A stretch of 64,000 bases of DNA from Woeseiaceae bacterium (GCA_030066075.1 JASJCH010000018.1:1-64000), one strand, 5' to 3'. Shown: positions 50,390 through 59,804, numbered from the stretch's first letter. The notes: a model not told the origin generated them from the letters alone. Numbers and translations are program-made.

Positions 50390-51539
50390 CTGGGACGCGT
50401 CTGATCCGTTTGCCGCCGCCCGCCGCGAGCAGGGCGCGCTGGAAGGCGATTTTCTCGGCGAGCGTATTCCGCTGATCCTGCGCTACAAGGACGTCCGCGC
50501 GGCGGCGGGCGACTATGAGACCTACAGCTCCGACGCGCCGTTTCGGGTACCGATTCCGAGCGAGGAGAACGTGCGCAACGTACGGCAGCTGCCGATCGAG
50601 ACCGATCCTCCGGACCACGCCGACTACCGCGCGATCGTACAGCCGTTTTTCAGCGCGCCGAAGCGCCCCGAGATGATCACAAAGGTCGAGGCCCTCGTCG
50701 GCGACATGCTGGCCGAGGTCGTTGGCGCAGAGCCGGTGGAGATCATGGAGGACTTCGCGTTGCCCTTGCAGTCACGGGCCCTGACGCTGTTGCTGAACAT
50801 GCCGATGTCGGAGGCCGACGAGTGGATCAGCTGGGGGCAACACGTCTTTCACGGCGAAGACGGCCACAGCGCGGAGAAAGGCAGTGTCCTGGACCGGTAC
50901 CTGCACCGGCAATTCGACCGGGCCGAACAAGAGCCGGGCGACGACTTCTTCAGCGCGCTCGTGAATGCCGACTTTCGCGGCCGCCGCCTGACGCGTGACG
51001 AACTGATCGGTTTCGCCAACCTTGCGTTCGCCGGCGGGCGCGACACAGTCATCGCAACCGTCTCGCTCGCGCTGGCGCATCTCGCGGCGCATCCGGACGA
51101 CGTCGAACGCCTCCGACAGAGGCCGATGCTGGTGCGCAGCGCAACCGAAGAGATCGTGCGCATTGCCTCGCCGCTGACGATGATCGGCCGCACCTGTCCT
51201 GCCAATTCCGACGTGAGCGGCCTGCGAGTGAAGGCGGGGGACCGAGTCGCCATCTGCTGGGCATCGGCGAACCGCGACGAGACGGTGTTCGAGGCGCCCG
51301 AAGAGCTGCGCATCGACCGCAAGCGCAACCCGCACGTTGCGTTCGGCGCAGGACCGCACATGTGCCTGGGCGCGTCGCACGCGCGTCTTGTCTTGCGATC
51401 ACTGATCAGCCGGGTGTGCACGCAGACCGGCGGCCTCGAGTTGCTCGACAGCGAGGCGAAATACGAGGAATGGCCCGCCTATCGGCGGCAGACAGGATTT
51501 CATTCATTGCGCATTCGTTTCCTTGGCAAGGCGGAATGA
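50382..51539 (+). CDS. Cytochrome P450
   Basis: The 385-residue soluble P450 has the I-helix AGGRDT (217-222), the ExxR pair E257-R260 (TEEIVRIASP) and the haem-binding loop FGAGPHMCLGASHAR with ligand C328. It lacks a membrane anchor, so it is a class I bacterial enzyme needing ferredoxin and a reductase, neither of which is encoded nearby. Its embedding among GH13, GH127-like and sulfatase genes suggests oxidative attack on a modified sugar, as known for P450s that demethylate 6-O-methylgalactose from porphyran; that comparison is inference. Coupled to both neighbours (8-base and 4-base overlaps). Confidence 0.92.
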   Translation: MADWDASDPFAAARREQGALEGDFLGERIPLILRYKDVRAAAGDYETYSSDAPFRVPIPSEENVRNVRQLPIETDPPDHADYRAIVQPFFSAPKRPEMITKVEALVGDMLAEVVGAEPVEIMEDFALPLQSRALTLLLNMPMSEADEWISWGQHVFHGEDGHSAEKGSVLDRYLHRQFDRAEQEPGDDFFSALVNADFRGRRLTRDELIGFANLAFAGGRDTVIATVSLALAHLAAHPDDVERLRQRPMLVRSATEEIVRIASPLTMIGRTCPANSDVSGLRVKAGDRVAICWASANRDETVFEAPEELRIDRKRNPHVAFGAGPHMCLGASHARLVLRSLISRVCTQTGGLELLDSEAKYEEWPAYRRQTGFHSLRIRFLGKAE

Positions 51540-53488
51540 CGAAGTTCGCGACAACGGCAATCCTGGTACTCGCGGCGACGACCGCCTTATCCGCGCACGC
51601 TCAACAGGAACCGCTGCCCGTCGGCGCCATTCGTCCCGATGGCTGGATGTTCGATCAGATGCAGAACGACATCGAACAGGGGTTTGTTGGCGCACTGGAC
51701 CGGCTGGTGCCCGGCCAGGTACTCGATGACGACATTTATGGACGCGACCGCCTGACGAAACTGGTTGATCGCAAGGACGTGGGAACACACACGACGGGCG
51801 CTGAGTGGGAGGTGCAGTTCCTGTGGTGGAACAGCGAGACGCAGAGCAACTGGTGGGACGGCTATCTGCGCAACATCTTGTTGACGGGCAACCAGGAACT
51901 GCGACAAGAGCGCGTGGATGCCTATGTTCGTGACAAGCTCGCGACCGCCGATGCGAACGGCTACATCGGCATCTACGGCCCGGATCTCCGCTATGGCCAC
52001 AGGACCGAGAATGGCGAGCTCTGGGCCCAGGCCTCGCTCTTTCGAGGCTTGCTGGCTTACCACGAGGCGACGGGCGACGACGACGTGTTGAAGGCTGTGA
52101 GGAAGGCAGTCGATCTCACCATGGAAACGTGGCCCGAGGGCGAAGCCGAGCCGTTCAACATCACGAATGCGTTTGCCGGTGTCGGCCATGGCCTGATGTT
52201 CGTCGACGTGCTGGATACCCTGGCGCGGCTGACCGGCGATGATCGCTATCTCGATTACGCGGTCTTTCTCTTTGACGACTACAACCGGCACGAGTTGCCG
52301 GAAGCGGATATCCAGCTGGCTAATCTCAATGACCCGGAGTACCGGTTCAAGGGCCACGGCGTTCATACCTATGAGCACCTGCGGGCCCTGGTGATTGCGG
52401 CGTATCACACTGGCCGCGCCGACTACCTCGCGGCACTCGATCGCTACCTTGCCAAACTGGATAGCGTCCTGACTGCCGCCGGTGCGCCGATTGGCGATGA
52501 GTGGGTGTTCGGTCGTCACGCGCACCCGTCCTCGACCGGCTATGAGTACTGCTCGTTGCAGGAACTGCTGCATAGCTACAGCGTGCTTCTCGAACGGACC
52601 GGCGAGGCGCAATGGGCCGACCGCATCGAGTGGTTGCTTTACAACGCCGCGCAGGGAGCACGCCACCCAAACGGCCGTTCGATCGCCTATGTGAAAACCG
52701 ACAATGCTTTCCAGGCTCTGGGTCACGTCGATATGGATGACCCGCAGAAAGAGGAGCGGGTCAAGTACTCACCTGCCCACCAGGATGTAGCGATCTGCTG
52801 TGCGCCGAATGCCGGGCGCATCTATCCGTACTTCGTTCAGGCCATGTATCACCGCACGCCCAACGGGCTGAGCGTAAACCTGTTCGGCGCCAGCGAGGTG
52901 ACGACGCAACAGGCTGGAACGCCGGTTCGCATTCGCCAGACGACCGACTACCCGTTCGAAGACCTCCTGCGCTTTGAAGTGAGTGCTGAGGAACCAGTCG
53001 ATTTGCAACTGCGAATTCGCATGCCGGCCTGGGCGGACGGCGTCGAGCTTCAGGGCGCCGAGTTTGTGCGTGACGGCGACTGGCTGACCATCGGGCGGCG
53101 CTGGGAAGGCGCTACACAGTTCAGTGTCAGGTTCGAACGCCAGGTCCGGATCCTCTCCCACCTGAGCGGAACATCCGCCGTCGCGCACGGGCCGCTGCTG
53201 TATGCGCTGCCGATTGCGCACGAGGAAATAACAGGAAGGAGCTATGGGCAGCCCGGCTTCCACGACATCTATGCAAAGCCCGCGGTCGAGTTGGATGCCG
53301 AGTGGCAACTCGCGAGCGACAGTGCTTTCGAACTTGTGGCGGCCGAGGACAGGATTCCGGGACCGTTCGATAGCGTTGCGCTCAAGGGCAAGCTCTACAA
53401 CAAAACGGAAGACCGCACTGTTGACGTCGAGCTCGCGCCAATGGGTGGCACGGTCCTGAGGCAGGTCAGTTTTTGTCCGGTTGAGTAG
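51536..53488 (+). CDS. Exported GH127-like glycosidase (DUF1680)
   Basis: The ATG at 51536 overlaps the P450 stop (ATGA) and gives 650 residues with a signal peptide cleaved near AHA (22). An (alpha/alpha)6 barrel carries residues matching GH127 beta-L-arabinofuranosidase HypBA1: the ExC motif E337-x-C339 (GYEYCS), the Cys pair C421-C422 (VAICCAPNAGR) that bind zinc and include the nucleophile, and E322 (GDEWVF) as candidate acid/base. A beta-sandwich domain follows. Known GH127 activities include beta-L-arabinofuranosidase and 3,6-anhydro-galactosidase; which applies here is open. It precedes the sulfatase gene by 3 bases. Confidence 0.88.
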   Translation: MTKFATTAILVLAATTALSAHAQQEPLPVGAIRPDGWMFDQMQNDIEQGFVGALDRLVPGQVLDDDIYGRDRLTKLVDRKDVGTHTTGAEWEVQFLWWNSETQSNWWDGYLRNILLTGNQELRQERVDAYVRDKLATADANGYIGIYGPDLRYGHRTENGELWAQASLFRGLLAYHEATGDDDVLKAVRKAVDLTMETWPEGEAEPFNITNAFAGVGHGLMFVDVLDTLARLTGDDRYLDYAVFLFDDYNRHELPEADIQLANLNDPEYRFKGHGVHTYEHLRALVIAAYHTGRADYLAALDRYLAKLDSVLTAAGAPIGDEWVFGRHAHPSSTGYEYCSLQELLHSYSVLLERTGEAQWADRIEWLLYNAAQGARHPNGRSIAYVKTDNAFQALGHVDMDDPQKEERVKYSPAHQDVAICCAPNAGRIYPYFVQAMYHRTPNGLSVNLFGASEVTTQQAGTPVRIRQTTDYPFEDLLRFEVSAEEPVDLQLRIRMPAWADGVELQGAEFVRDGDWLTIGRRWEGATQFSVRFERQVRILSHLSGTSAVAHGPLLYALPIAHEEITGRSYGQPGFHDIYAKPAVELDAEWQLASDSAFELVAAEDRIPGPFDSVALKGKLYNKTEDRTVDVELAPMGGTVLRQVSFCPVE

Positions 53489-53491
53489 CAT

Positions 53492-55126
53492 ATGAAACAG
53501 AATCCACGCCCCCACATAGCATCCGTGTTCCTGGCGTCAGCGTTGCTGGTCGCCTGCGGCGAAACCACTGTAGAGACGGTCGCCGATGAAGAGCCGCAGC
53601 GTCCGAACATCATCTTCATCATGTCGGACGACCATGCCTACCAGGCCATCAGCGCCTACGGCTCGCAACTGATCGAGACGCCCAATATCGACCGCATTGC
53701 GGCAGAGGGCCTGCGCTTCGACCAGGCCTTCGTCGGCAACTCCATCTGTTCGCCGAGTCGCGCGACCTTGCTGACGGGCAAGTTCAGTCACGCGAACGGA
53801 CTGCGCAACAACATTCACGTCTTCGACGGCAGCCAGCCGACGTTGCAGCGGCTGATGCGCGAGGCCGGTTACGAAACCGCCATCATCGGTAAGTGGCACC
53901 TCAAGTCGGAGCCCACCGATTTCGACTACTGGGATGTGCTTCCCGATCAGGGCGAGTACTACAACCCGGATTTCGTCAGCCGCAACGGCACGCGGCGCGT
54001 GCAGGGCTACGTGACCGACATTACGACCGATCTCGCGATCGACTGGTTGGAGCAGCGCAGTGACGAGCAGAAGCCGTTCCTGCTGTTCTACCACCACAAG
54101 GCGCCGCATCGTGAATGGTGGCCGCCGCTCGACGGTGCCGATGAATTTCACGGGGAGACGCTGCCCGAGCCGGACTCGCTGTTCGATGACTACACTGGCC
54201 GCGGTCGCGCGGCGCGCGAGGCCGAGATGCGTATCAGCGATCACATGGGGCTGACCAACGACAACAAGATCACGCCCGAGAATGCGGCGGCGCTCGGTCG
54301 CGAGCCCTTCATGGACTGGTACGACGATGCGTATCGCCGCCAGTTTGATACTTACATGAACGATGCCCAGCGCGATGCGCTCAACGCCGTGTACGGACCG
54401 ATCAACGACGACTTCGTGGCCCGCGATCCGCGCGGCGAAGACCTGACGCGCTGGAAGTACCAGCGCTACCTGCAGGATTACCTCGCGACCATTCGCAGCG
54501 TGGACGACAACGTCGGGCGCCTCATGTCATGGCTGGAGGTTGATGGCCAGCTCGACAACACCGTGATTATCTACACCTCGGACCAGGGCTTTTATCTCGG
54601 CGAGCACGGCTGGTTCGACAAGCGATTCATGTACGAGGAGTCGTTCCGCACGCCGCTGTTGATTCGCTGGCCCGGCGTGGTAGAGGCGGGGGCGGCGCGC
54701 AGCGCCATCGTGCAGAACATCGATTTCGCGCCCACGATTCTCGATATTGCGGGCGCCGATGTGCCTGCAGACATGCACGGCAAGAGCATGGCGCCGCTTT
54801 TCGAGGCTGACGATGCCGATTTTCGCGACGCGGCCTACTATCACTACTACGAGTACCCGGGAATCCATGCCGTCAAGCGGCATTACGGCGTGCGCACCCA
54901 GCGCTACAAGTTGATGCACTATTATCACGACATCGACGAGTGGGAGCTTTACGACCTGCAAACCGACCCGGCGGAGATGCGCAATGTCTATGCCGACCTG
55001 TCATACGCGGACGTGCGCGAGACGATGACGGCCCTGCTGGCCGAGGTGCAGGCCCGTTACGGGGACTCGCCGGCGCTTGCCCGCGAGTTTCTCGAGGCGG
55101 ACCTGGCGGAACTCGCGTCTGAGTAA
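53492..55126 (+). CDS. Type I (FGly) sulfatase lipoprotein
   Basis: The 544-residue protein has a lipobox ending LLVACG (C22), so it is probably an outer- or inner-membrane lipoprotein. It has IIFIMSDDHAY (metal-binding D46, D47) and the sulfatase signature GNSICSPSRATLLTG, with C86 to be converted to formylglycine and R90. IIGKWHL and the later YTSDQGFYLGEHG complete the active site. It removes sulfate esters from a carbohydrate. No maturase (FGE or AtsB) is in the window. Together with the GH127-like enzyme and P450 it points to a sulfated, possibly methylated polysaccharide of algal origin (inference). Confidence 0.92.
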   Translation: MKQNPRPHIASVFLASALLVACGETTVETVADEEPQRPNIIFIMSDDHAYQAISAYGSQLIETPNIDRIAAEGLRFDQAFVGNSICSPSRATLLTGKFSHANGLRNNIHVFDGSQPTLQRLMREAGYETAIIGKWHLKSEPTDFDYWDVLPDQGEYYNPDFVSRNGTRRVQGYVTDITTDLAIDWLEQRSDEQKPFLLFYHHKAPHREWWPPLDGADEFHGETLPEPDSLFDDYTGRGRAAREAEMRISDHMGLTNDNKITPENAAALGREPFMDWYDDAYRRQFDTYMNDAQRDALNAVYGPINDDFVARDPRGEDLTRWKYQRYLQDYLATIRSVDDNVGRLMSWLEVDGQLDNTVIIYTSDQGFYLGEHGWFDKRFMYEESFRTPLLIRWPGVVEAGAARSAIVQNIDFAPTILDIAGADVPADMHGKSMAPLFEADDADFRDAAYYHYYEYPGIHAVKRHYGVRTQRYKLMHYYHDIDEWELYDLQTDPAEMRNVYADLSYADVRETMTALLAEVQARYGDSPALAREFLEADLAELASE

Positions 55127-55136
55127 ACGGTGACCT

Positions 55137-55943
55137 ATGACCAATCCTGCGAACAAGACAGTCCTCATTACCGGCGCCGGCGGCGGCTTCGGTATCGAAA
55201 TGGTGCGCCAGTTTCGCGCTGCCGGCGCGAAGTTGTTGCTCACCGACATCAGCGACGCGGCACTCGCTCATGCCATCGACGATGCCGGCAACCGGCTGGT
55301 TGGCTGCCTGGCGACCGATCTCGCTACGACGGAGGGCTGCGATGCGATCGCCGAACTTTGTGCGGCCAATGACGCGCCCGACATCCTGGTCAACAACGCG
55401 GGCATTGCCGTTGCCGGGCGCGTGGACCACGTGCCGCAGGAGCGTTGGGAGACGCTCATGCAGCTCAACCTGTTGGCGCCCATGCGGCTGAGTAGCGCAC
55501 TGATTCCGGGCATGATCGAGAGAGGCGGGGGGCACATCGTAAACATCTCGTCGGTCGCCGGCTGGATCGGCGCCCAGGGGCTGTCCTCGTACTGTGCATC
55601 CAAGTTTGGACTCCGCGGTTACGGCGATTCGCTGGCCTACGAACTCGACGGCACCGGCGTGCGCGTCACCACGGTTTTTCCATGCTTTAGCCGCACGCCC
55701 ATTCTCGACTCGCCGCAGTACGGTTACGAGGAAAGGCGCGAGGTGCCGGAGTACCTGGTCTCGGAGCCTGCGGACGTCGTCAGGCGCGTGGTCAAGGGCG
55801 TGCGCCGCAACCGGCGCTATGTCTACCCGGACAAGTACGCGCGACTCATTCAGTACATCACGCGCGTTACGCCATGGGCTTTGCCGTATATCGACAAGCG
55901 CCTGGACGCCCAGTCGATCGCCGAGGGGAATCAGTCCGACTGA
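55137..55943 (+). CDS. Short-chain dehydrogenase/reductase
   Basis: The 268-residue protein has the SDR cofactor motif TGAGGGFG, NNAGIAVAG, and a catalytic triad of Ser (NISSVAGW), Tyr and Lys (SSYCASKFGLRGYGDSLAYEL). The C-terminal part (RRVVKGVRRNRRYVYPDKYARLIQYITRV) is typical of SDRs of the lipid/steroid-acting type. It starts 10 bases after the sulfatase and closes the operon. It could oxidise a sugar released by the upstream enzymes, but the family is too broad to decide. Convergent with the SRPBCC gene 14 bases on. Confidence 0.88.
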   Translation: MTNPANKTVLITGAGGGFGIEMVRQFRAAGAKLLLTDISDAALAHAIDDAGNRLVGCLATDLATTEGCDAIAELCAANDAPDILVNNAGIAVAGRVDHVPQERWETLMQLNLLAPMRLSSALIPGMIERGGGHIVNISSVAGWIGAQGLSSYCASKFGLRGYGDSLAYELDGTGVRVTTVFPCFSRTPILDSPQYGYEERREVPEYLVSEPADVVRRVVKGVRRNRRYVYPDKYARLIQYITRVTPWALPYIDKRLDAQSIAEGNQSD

Positions 55944-55957
55944 GCGGCGTGCACGGA

Positions 55958-56977
55958 TCAGGTTCTCGCCTCACCCGCACGTACCTCGCTACGCCCTTTG
56001 TACAGGCCGAGGATCGTATTCACGAAGTCCCGGCCGAGCACCTTGGCAACCGGTACGGCGTAGAAGTTGATGCTGCTGCTGACGCGATAGTGCGCGATGA
56101 TTTCCAGCTCGGTTCGGTTCCCGGGCAGTGCCGTGAGATTGAACGTGGTGTCTTCGAGGCCGAAGAACTCGCCGCCGATTTCCACGTGTTCGTCCATCGA
56201 GCCTTCAGGAAACGAATGGGCGTCGAACGCGTAGTGCCAGCGTATGGTCTCGTGCAGCCGTCGCTCCGAGACACGAGCCTCGAAGCGAACGCCGCGCTCC
56301 CAGCGTGAGTAGCGAATCTCGCCGTCCGGGGTCATGCGATTGACGCCTTCGACCGGCTTGGGCACGCCGATCATGTGCGCGAGGCTCAGCGGCAGCTCGT
56401 CGGCGTGGATCGACTCCGCGGTCATGATTTCCTCCCACACCGTTTGCGGGTCCGCGTCAATAATCACCGAGTCCCGAATCTCCGCGTCGGCGTCGATCAG
56501 CGGCGCGAAGCTCTCGGCAATCAATACCAGGAACGGCAGCACCGCGAACGCGCCGACGTGATTGCGCCCGGGCCGGCCGAAGTACAGCAGAACGCCCATG
56601 ACCAGCCCGCCGGCGCTGCCGCAGAAAAGGAACAGCGGCGACATCAGCGCAATGCAGATCGATCCTTCCAGCAGCGTGATGGCACAGCCGACCATCATGA
56701 GCCCGACCGTGGCCCAGGGGCCGAAAATCATGTAGCTCAGGGAAGGGCCCTCGTGGCGGCGCCCGTAGACCGTGATCGCGCCGATGACAAAAGGCGTGCC
56801 CAGCAGGAAGGCGGCGGACATGACGCCGTCAACCGGCAGCCACTGTGGCAGGACACCGAAGACAAAGCGCACCAGGACGCCATAAGCGGCGCCGAACAGC
56901 ACCCAGGCAAACCCGGCCAGCCAGCCGCGCTCCGTTGACTTTGGCGTGTTACTGCGATCGCGTGTGTGATTAGTCAT
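55958..56977 (-). CDS. Membrane protein with C-terminal SRPBCC (polyketide cyclase-like) domain
   Basis: The 339-residue protein has about five membrane helices (residues 20-175), followed by a START/SRPBCC domain (about 180-330): RDSVIIDADPQTVWEEIMTAESIHADELPLSLAHMIGVPKPVEG and WERGVRFEARVSERRLHETIRWHYAF. The domain could bind a hydrophobic ligand. The link between helices and SRPBCC is seen in uncharacterised proteins; function is unknown. Its start overlaps the preceding small membrane protein gene by 8 bases, making a two-gene operon downstream of an AraC regulator. Confidence 0.75.
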   Translation of the reverse strand: MTNHTRDRSNTPKSTERGWLAGFAWVLFGAAYGVLVRFVFGVLPQWLPVDGVMSAAFLLGTPFVIGAITVYGRRHEGPSLSYMIFGPWATVGLMMVGCAITLLEGSICIALMSPLFLFCGSAGGLVMGVLLYFGRPGRNHVGAFAVLPFLVLIAESFAPLIDADAEIRDSVIIDADPQTVWEEIMTAESIHADELPLSLAHMIGVPKPVEGVNRMTPDGEIRYSRWERGVRFEARVSERRLHETIRWHYAFDAHSFPEGSMDEHVEIGGEFFGLEDTTFNLTALPGNRTELEIIAHYRVSSSINFYAVPVAKVLGRDFVNTILGLYKGRSEVRAGEART

Positions 56978-57350
56978 TGAAACGACTCCTCGTCACCGTG
57001 TCCGTCCGGCGCTGCAGCATGGCGCGCTGGTTGTACTTGGTGAGCTGCCAGCCAATGGCGGCCAGCGCCAGCAGGCAGCCGCCAATGACGCTGGCGAAGA
57101 TCCGGGTCATGCCGATTGCAGGCTCAACGCCGTGCTGAGGAACCGAAGCGACGCCGAATACGAGCCCGACGAACAGTGGCACGAGGTAGAGCATCGCGAT
57201 GGAGAACGGGACCCAGTAGGCGACGCTGTCGCTGTTTTGGGTGTTTTCCTCGAGCGTGGTGCGCAGGGATCCCGCGGTGATCGCTGCCAGGGCCGTGCTG
57301 AGGCCGAAGCTGATGGGGATCATGAAGAACAGGGCGACAAACGTGGTCAT
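56970..57350 (-). CDS. Small three-helix membrane protein
   Basis: The start is the ATG at 57350: it has an AAGGAG 9 bases upstream (57360-57365 on the minus strand), unlike the track start at 57389. The 126-residue protein has three membrane segments (about 2-22, 44-66, 80-102) and a basic tail ending QRRTDTVTRSRFND. No family recognised. It is the first gene of a pair with the SRPBCC membrane protein and lies 145 bases downstream of the AraC-type regulator on the same strand. Confidence 0.7.
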   Translation of the reverse strand: MTTFVALFFMIPISFGLSTALAAITAGSLRTTLEENTQNSDSVAYWVPFSIAMLYLVPLFVGLVFGVASVPQHGVEPAIGMTRIFASVIGGCLLALAAIGWQLTKYNQRAMLQRRTDTVTRSRFND

Positions 57351-57439
57351 GATGCAGTGCTCCTTCACCGATGAATGATGTCGGGGCAATGCTGCGCGGT
57401 CGCGACCGGCGCCGCCTCCGGACGGCGCGCTCAGGAATA

Positions 57440-57451
57440 AAAACCGGTTTT
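57440..57451. repeat. Perfect 12-base palindrome upstream of the SRPBCC pair
   Basis: AAAACCGGTTTT, within a 25-base AT-rich segment, lies about 90 bases upstream of the small membrane protein start and 44 bases beyond the AraC gene's stop. It could be an operator for the AraC-type protein or its partner genes; AraC sites are more usually direct repeats, so this is uncertain. Confidence 0.3.
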
Positions 57452-57494
57452 AGTTTATTTAGAACAACGACTTACGCGGTTCCTGAAAGATCAA

Positions 57495-58508
57495 TCAGGA
57501 ACGGGAAAGCGTCTTTCGGTAGTCGCCCGGCGCTACACCGACGATTTCCTTGAACGCCGCGTAGAAGTTGGACTGCGATTTGAACCCGACCTCCAGGCTG
57601 ATCGAGAGGATGGATTGGTCCGGCGCCGACTCCAGCAGGCGCTTCGCCGCCTCGACGCGCTGCTCGCGCACATAGCGCGAAAACCCGACGCCCATCTGCG
57701 TATTGACCAACTCCGATAGCTGCTGGCTGGAGAGCGACATGGATTCCGCGAGTGAGGCGAGGCCGAGGTTCTCGTCGCGGTAGGCGTGTTCGACATTCAT
57801 CAGCGACTGCAGCTTCGCGAGACTTGCATCGACATCGACACCTTTCAATGTCGAGGCGCTGTACTTGATCCGGCCGGCCTCCGCGAGATCGCCCATGAGG
57901 TCGGGAATGGTGATCAGCGCCGAAATTGTGAGCAGGTAGGCCAGCCCGATACCGTTGACGTAGACGAGGTAGAAGAACCGATCATCGATAAACGGAATCG
58001 AGAAGCCGAGCACCAGCACGAATACGGCGACGATCGATAGGGTAATGAAGAAGAACAGCTCGAAGCGAAACTGCCGACGCCGCTCACGCAGGTCGTAGAT
58101 CAGCATGGCAAACCAGACCGAGTAGGCCGTGCCGGCAAGAAACAATATCGGCAACGCGACTTCCAGCGGCAGCAGATACGGCGTGGCCAGCGGCAGCAGG
58201 TGCAGCGCCAGGTAGGGTTTCAGCGGCCGCGTCGGGATGATGATCGAGCGGCTGAAGAAAAAGAACATCGGCGGCACGACAAACAGGGCCAGCCGGTACG
58301 CGGGGTCGTCCAGCGGCGCATCGCCATTGACGAAGTAGGCGACGTGACCGAGTTGGATAACGCTCAGCGACAACACGAGCAGTCCGCCGGACAGCAGGGA
58401 GTGCCAGGTCTTGTGCGGAAACTGCAGCAGGAACGCGTAGGTGACGAAGAGGATCGCCGCACTGAAGATTGAAAATCCGGCAACGAGGATGCTAATCAGG
58501 TCAAGCAC
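57495..58508 (-). CDS. AraC-family regulator with membrane-embedded sensor
   Basis: The 337-residue protein has seven hydrophobic segments (residues 1-205) and a C-terminal AraC domain (about 235-335) with two helix-turn-helix units: LGLASLAESMSLSSQQLSELVNTQMG and SILSISLEVGFKSQSNFYAAFKEIVGVAPGDYRK. This 7TM-AraC class binds DNA at the membrane; ligands are generally unknown. Candidate targets are the adjacent small membrane protein and SRPBCC genes. It is divergent from the PQQ sugar dehydrogenase gene across about 160 bases. Confidence 0.9.
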   Translation of the reverse strand: MLDLISILVAGFSIFSAAILFVTYAFLLQFPHKTWHSLLSGGLLVLSLSVIQLGHVAYFVNGDAPLDDPAYRLALFVVPPMFFFFSRSIIIPTRPLKPYLALHLLPLATPYLLPLEVALPILFLAGTAYSVWFAMLIYDLRERRRQFRFELFFFITLSIVAVFVLVLGFSIPFIDDRFFYLVYVNGIGLAYLLTISALITIPDLMGDLAEAGRIKYSASTLKGVDVDASLAKLQSLMNVEHAYRDENLGLASLAESMSLSSQQLSELVNTQMGVGFSRYVREQRVEAAKRLLESAPDQSILSISLEVGFKSQSNFYAAFKEIVGVAPGDYRKTLSRS

Positions 58509-58667
58509 TATGGAGTCGATTCCGTGGCCCGTCGCGAATCATCAGGCTACCCAAAAGGCCCTGCTACATCCAGCGCCACAGATACAACCTGTTACCGGCC
58601 GTTTTGTGGTGCTGGAGCGCGGCGTTCGCTAGAGTAGCCGCACCTTGATTACCCGGAAGCGACGACG

Positions 58668-59801
58668 ATGACCCGATTCCTGCCTCTCGCGGTTGCCATG
58701 CTGGCGATCGGCGCTGCCCAGGCGCAAGACAACCTTCCGTTCAACGTCACTGCAATCACGAGTTTCGACGAGCCGTGGTCCATGGCGTTCCTGCCCGACG
58801 GTCGCATCCTCGTGACCGAGAAAAAGGGCCTCGTGCGCGTGGTTGGCCAGGACGGCCAGTCGTTCGGCATCGTGCGCGGCGTGCCCGACGTGGATTACGG
58901 CGGGCAGGGCGGTCTTGGCGACGTCGTGCTGCACCCGGACTTTGAAAACAACGGGTTGGTCTACCTGAGCTATGCCGAGGCCGGCGTTGGCGGGACGCGC
59001 GGCGCGGCGGTCGCACGCGGCGTGCTGGAACTCACCAGCCGCGGCGGCAGGCTGTCCGACGTCGAGGTCGTCTGGCGGCAGTACCCGAAGCAGGTCGGCT
59101 TCGGCCACTACGGCCATCGCATTGCGTTCGACGATGATGGCTACCTGTGGATTTCGTCAGGCGACCGGCAGAAGTTCACGCCCTCGCAAGACATGCAGAG
59201 CAACATCGGCAAGGTCGTGCGCCTGCACGACGACGGCTCAGTGCCGGAGGACAACCCGTTCGTGGACTACTACAGCGTCGACGCGTTCGTGGACGACGAG
59301 GGCGTGTATCCCGAGATCTGGTCGATCGGGCATCGCAATCCGCTTGGCCTGGCCTTCGATCTCGACGGCCAGCTGTGGGTGATCGAGATGGGACCGGCTG
59401 GCGGCGACGAGCTGAACGCCATCAAGCGCGGCGGCAACTACGGCTACCCGATCGTCTCGAACGGCGAGCATTACGACGGCCGCCCGATTCCGAATCACGA
59501 CACGCGGCCTGAGTTCGACGAGCCCGCCATCTGGTGGACGACGATCTCGCCCGGACACCTGATGGCCTACAGCGGTGATGCATTCCCCGAGTGGCAGGGC
59601 AACCTGTTCGCGTCCGGATTGTCGTCGCGCGCCATCCTGCGCATCGAAGTCGACGGCGACAGCGCCACCGAGGCCGAGCGTTTCGAGATGGGCGCGCGTA
59701 TCCGCAACGTCACGCAAGGGCCGGACGGCAACCTGTGGGTGCTCGAAGACGAACGCCGCGAGAGCCAGGGACGCCTGCTGAAGCTGACGCCGAGGGACTG
59801 A
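58668..59801 (+). CDS. Exported PQQ-dependent aldose sugar dehydrogenase
   Basis: The 377-residue protein has a signal peptide (MTRFLPLAVAMLAIGAAQAQ) and a six-bladed soluble GdhB-type propeller: DEPWSMAFLPDGRILVTEKKG, GGLGDVVLHPDFENNGLVYLSYAE, FGHYGHRIAFDDDGYLWISSGDR, WSIGHRNPLGLAFD, GPAGGDELNAIKRGGNYGYPIVS. These match the YliI/Asd branch. H in GHYGHR is the likely catalytic base near PQQ. It oxidises aldoses in the periplasm, passing electrons to a quinone or cytochrome carrier. No PQQ biosynthesis genes are present, so the cofactor may come from elsewhere. Its stop is 3 bases from the convergent thioredoxin. Confidence 0.9.
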   Translation: MTRFLPLAVAMLAIGAAQAQDNLPFNVTAITSFDEPWSMAFLPDGRILVTEKKGLVRVVGQDGQSFGIVRGVPDVDYGGQGGLGDVVLHPDFENNGLVYLSYAEAGVGGTRGAAVARGVLELTSRGGRLSDVEVVWRQYPKQVGFGHYGHRIAFDDDGYLWISSGDRQKFTPSQDMQSNIGKVVRLHDDGSVPEDNPFVDYYSVDAFVDDEGVYPEIWSIGHRNPLGLAFDLDGQLWVIEMGPAGGDELNAIKRGGNYGYPIVSNGEHYDGRPIPNHDTRPEFDEPAIWWTTISPGHLMAYSGDAFPEWQGNLFASGLSSRAILRIEVDGDSATEAERFEMGARIRNVTQGPDGNLWVLEDERRESQGRLLKLTPRD

Positions 59802-59804
59802 CGC

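Noticed and set aside
51587-52726. 379-residue minus-strand ORF antisense to the GH127-like gene
   Set aside because: The plus strand has the zinc ligands and signal peptide; the antisense frame shows no motif.
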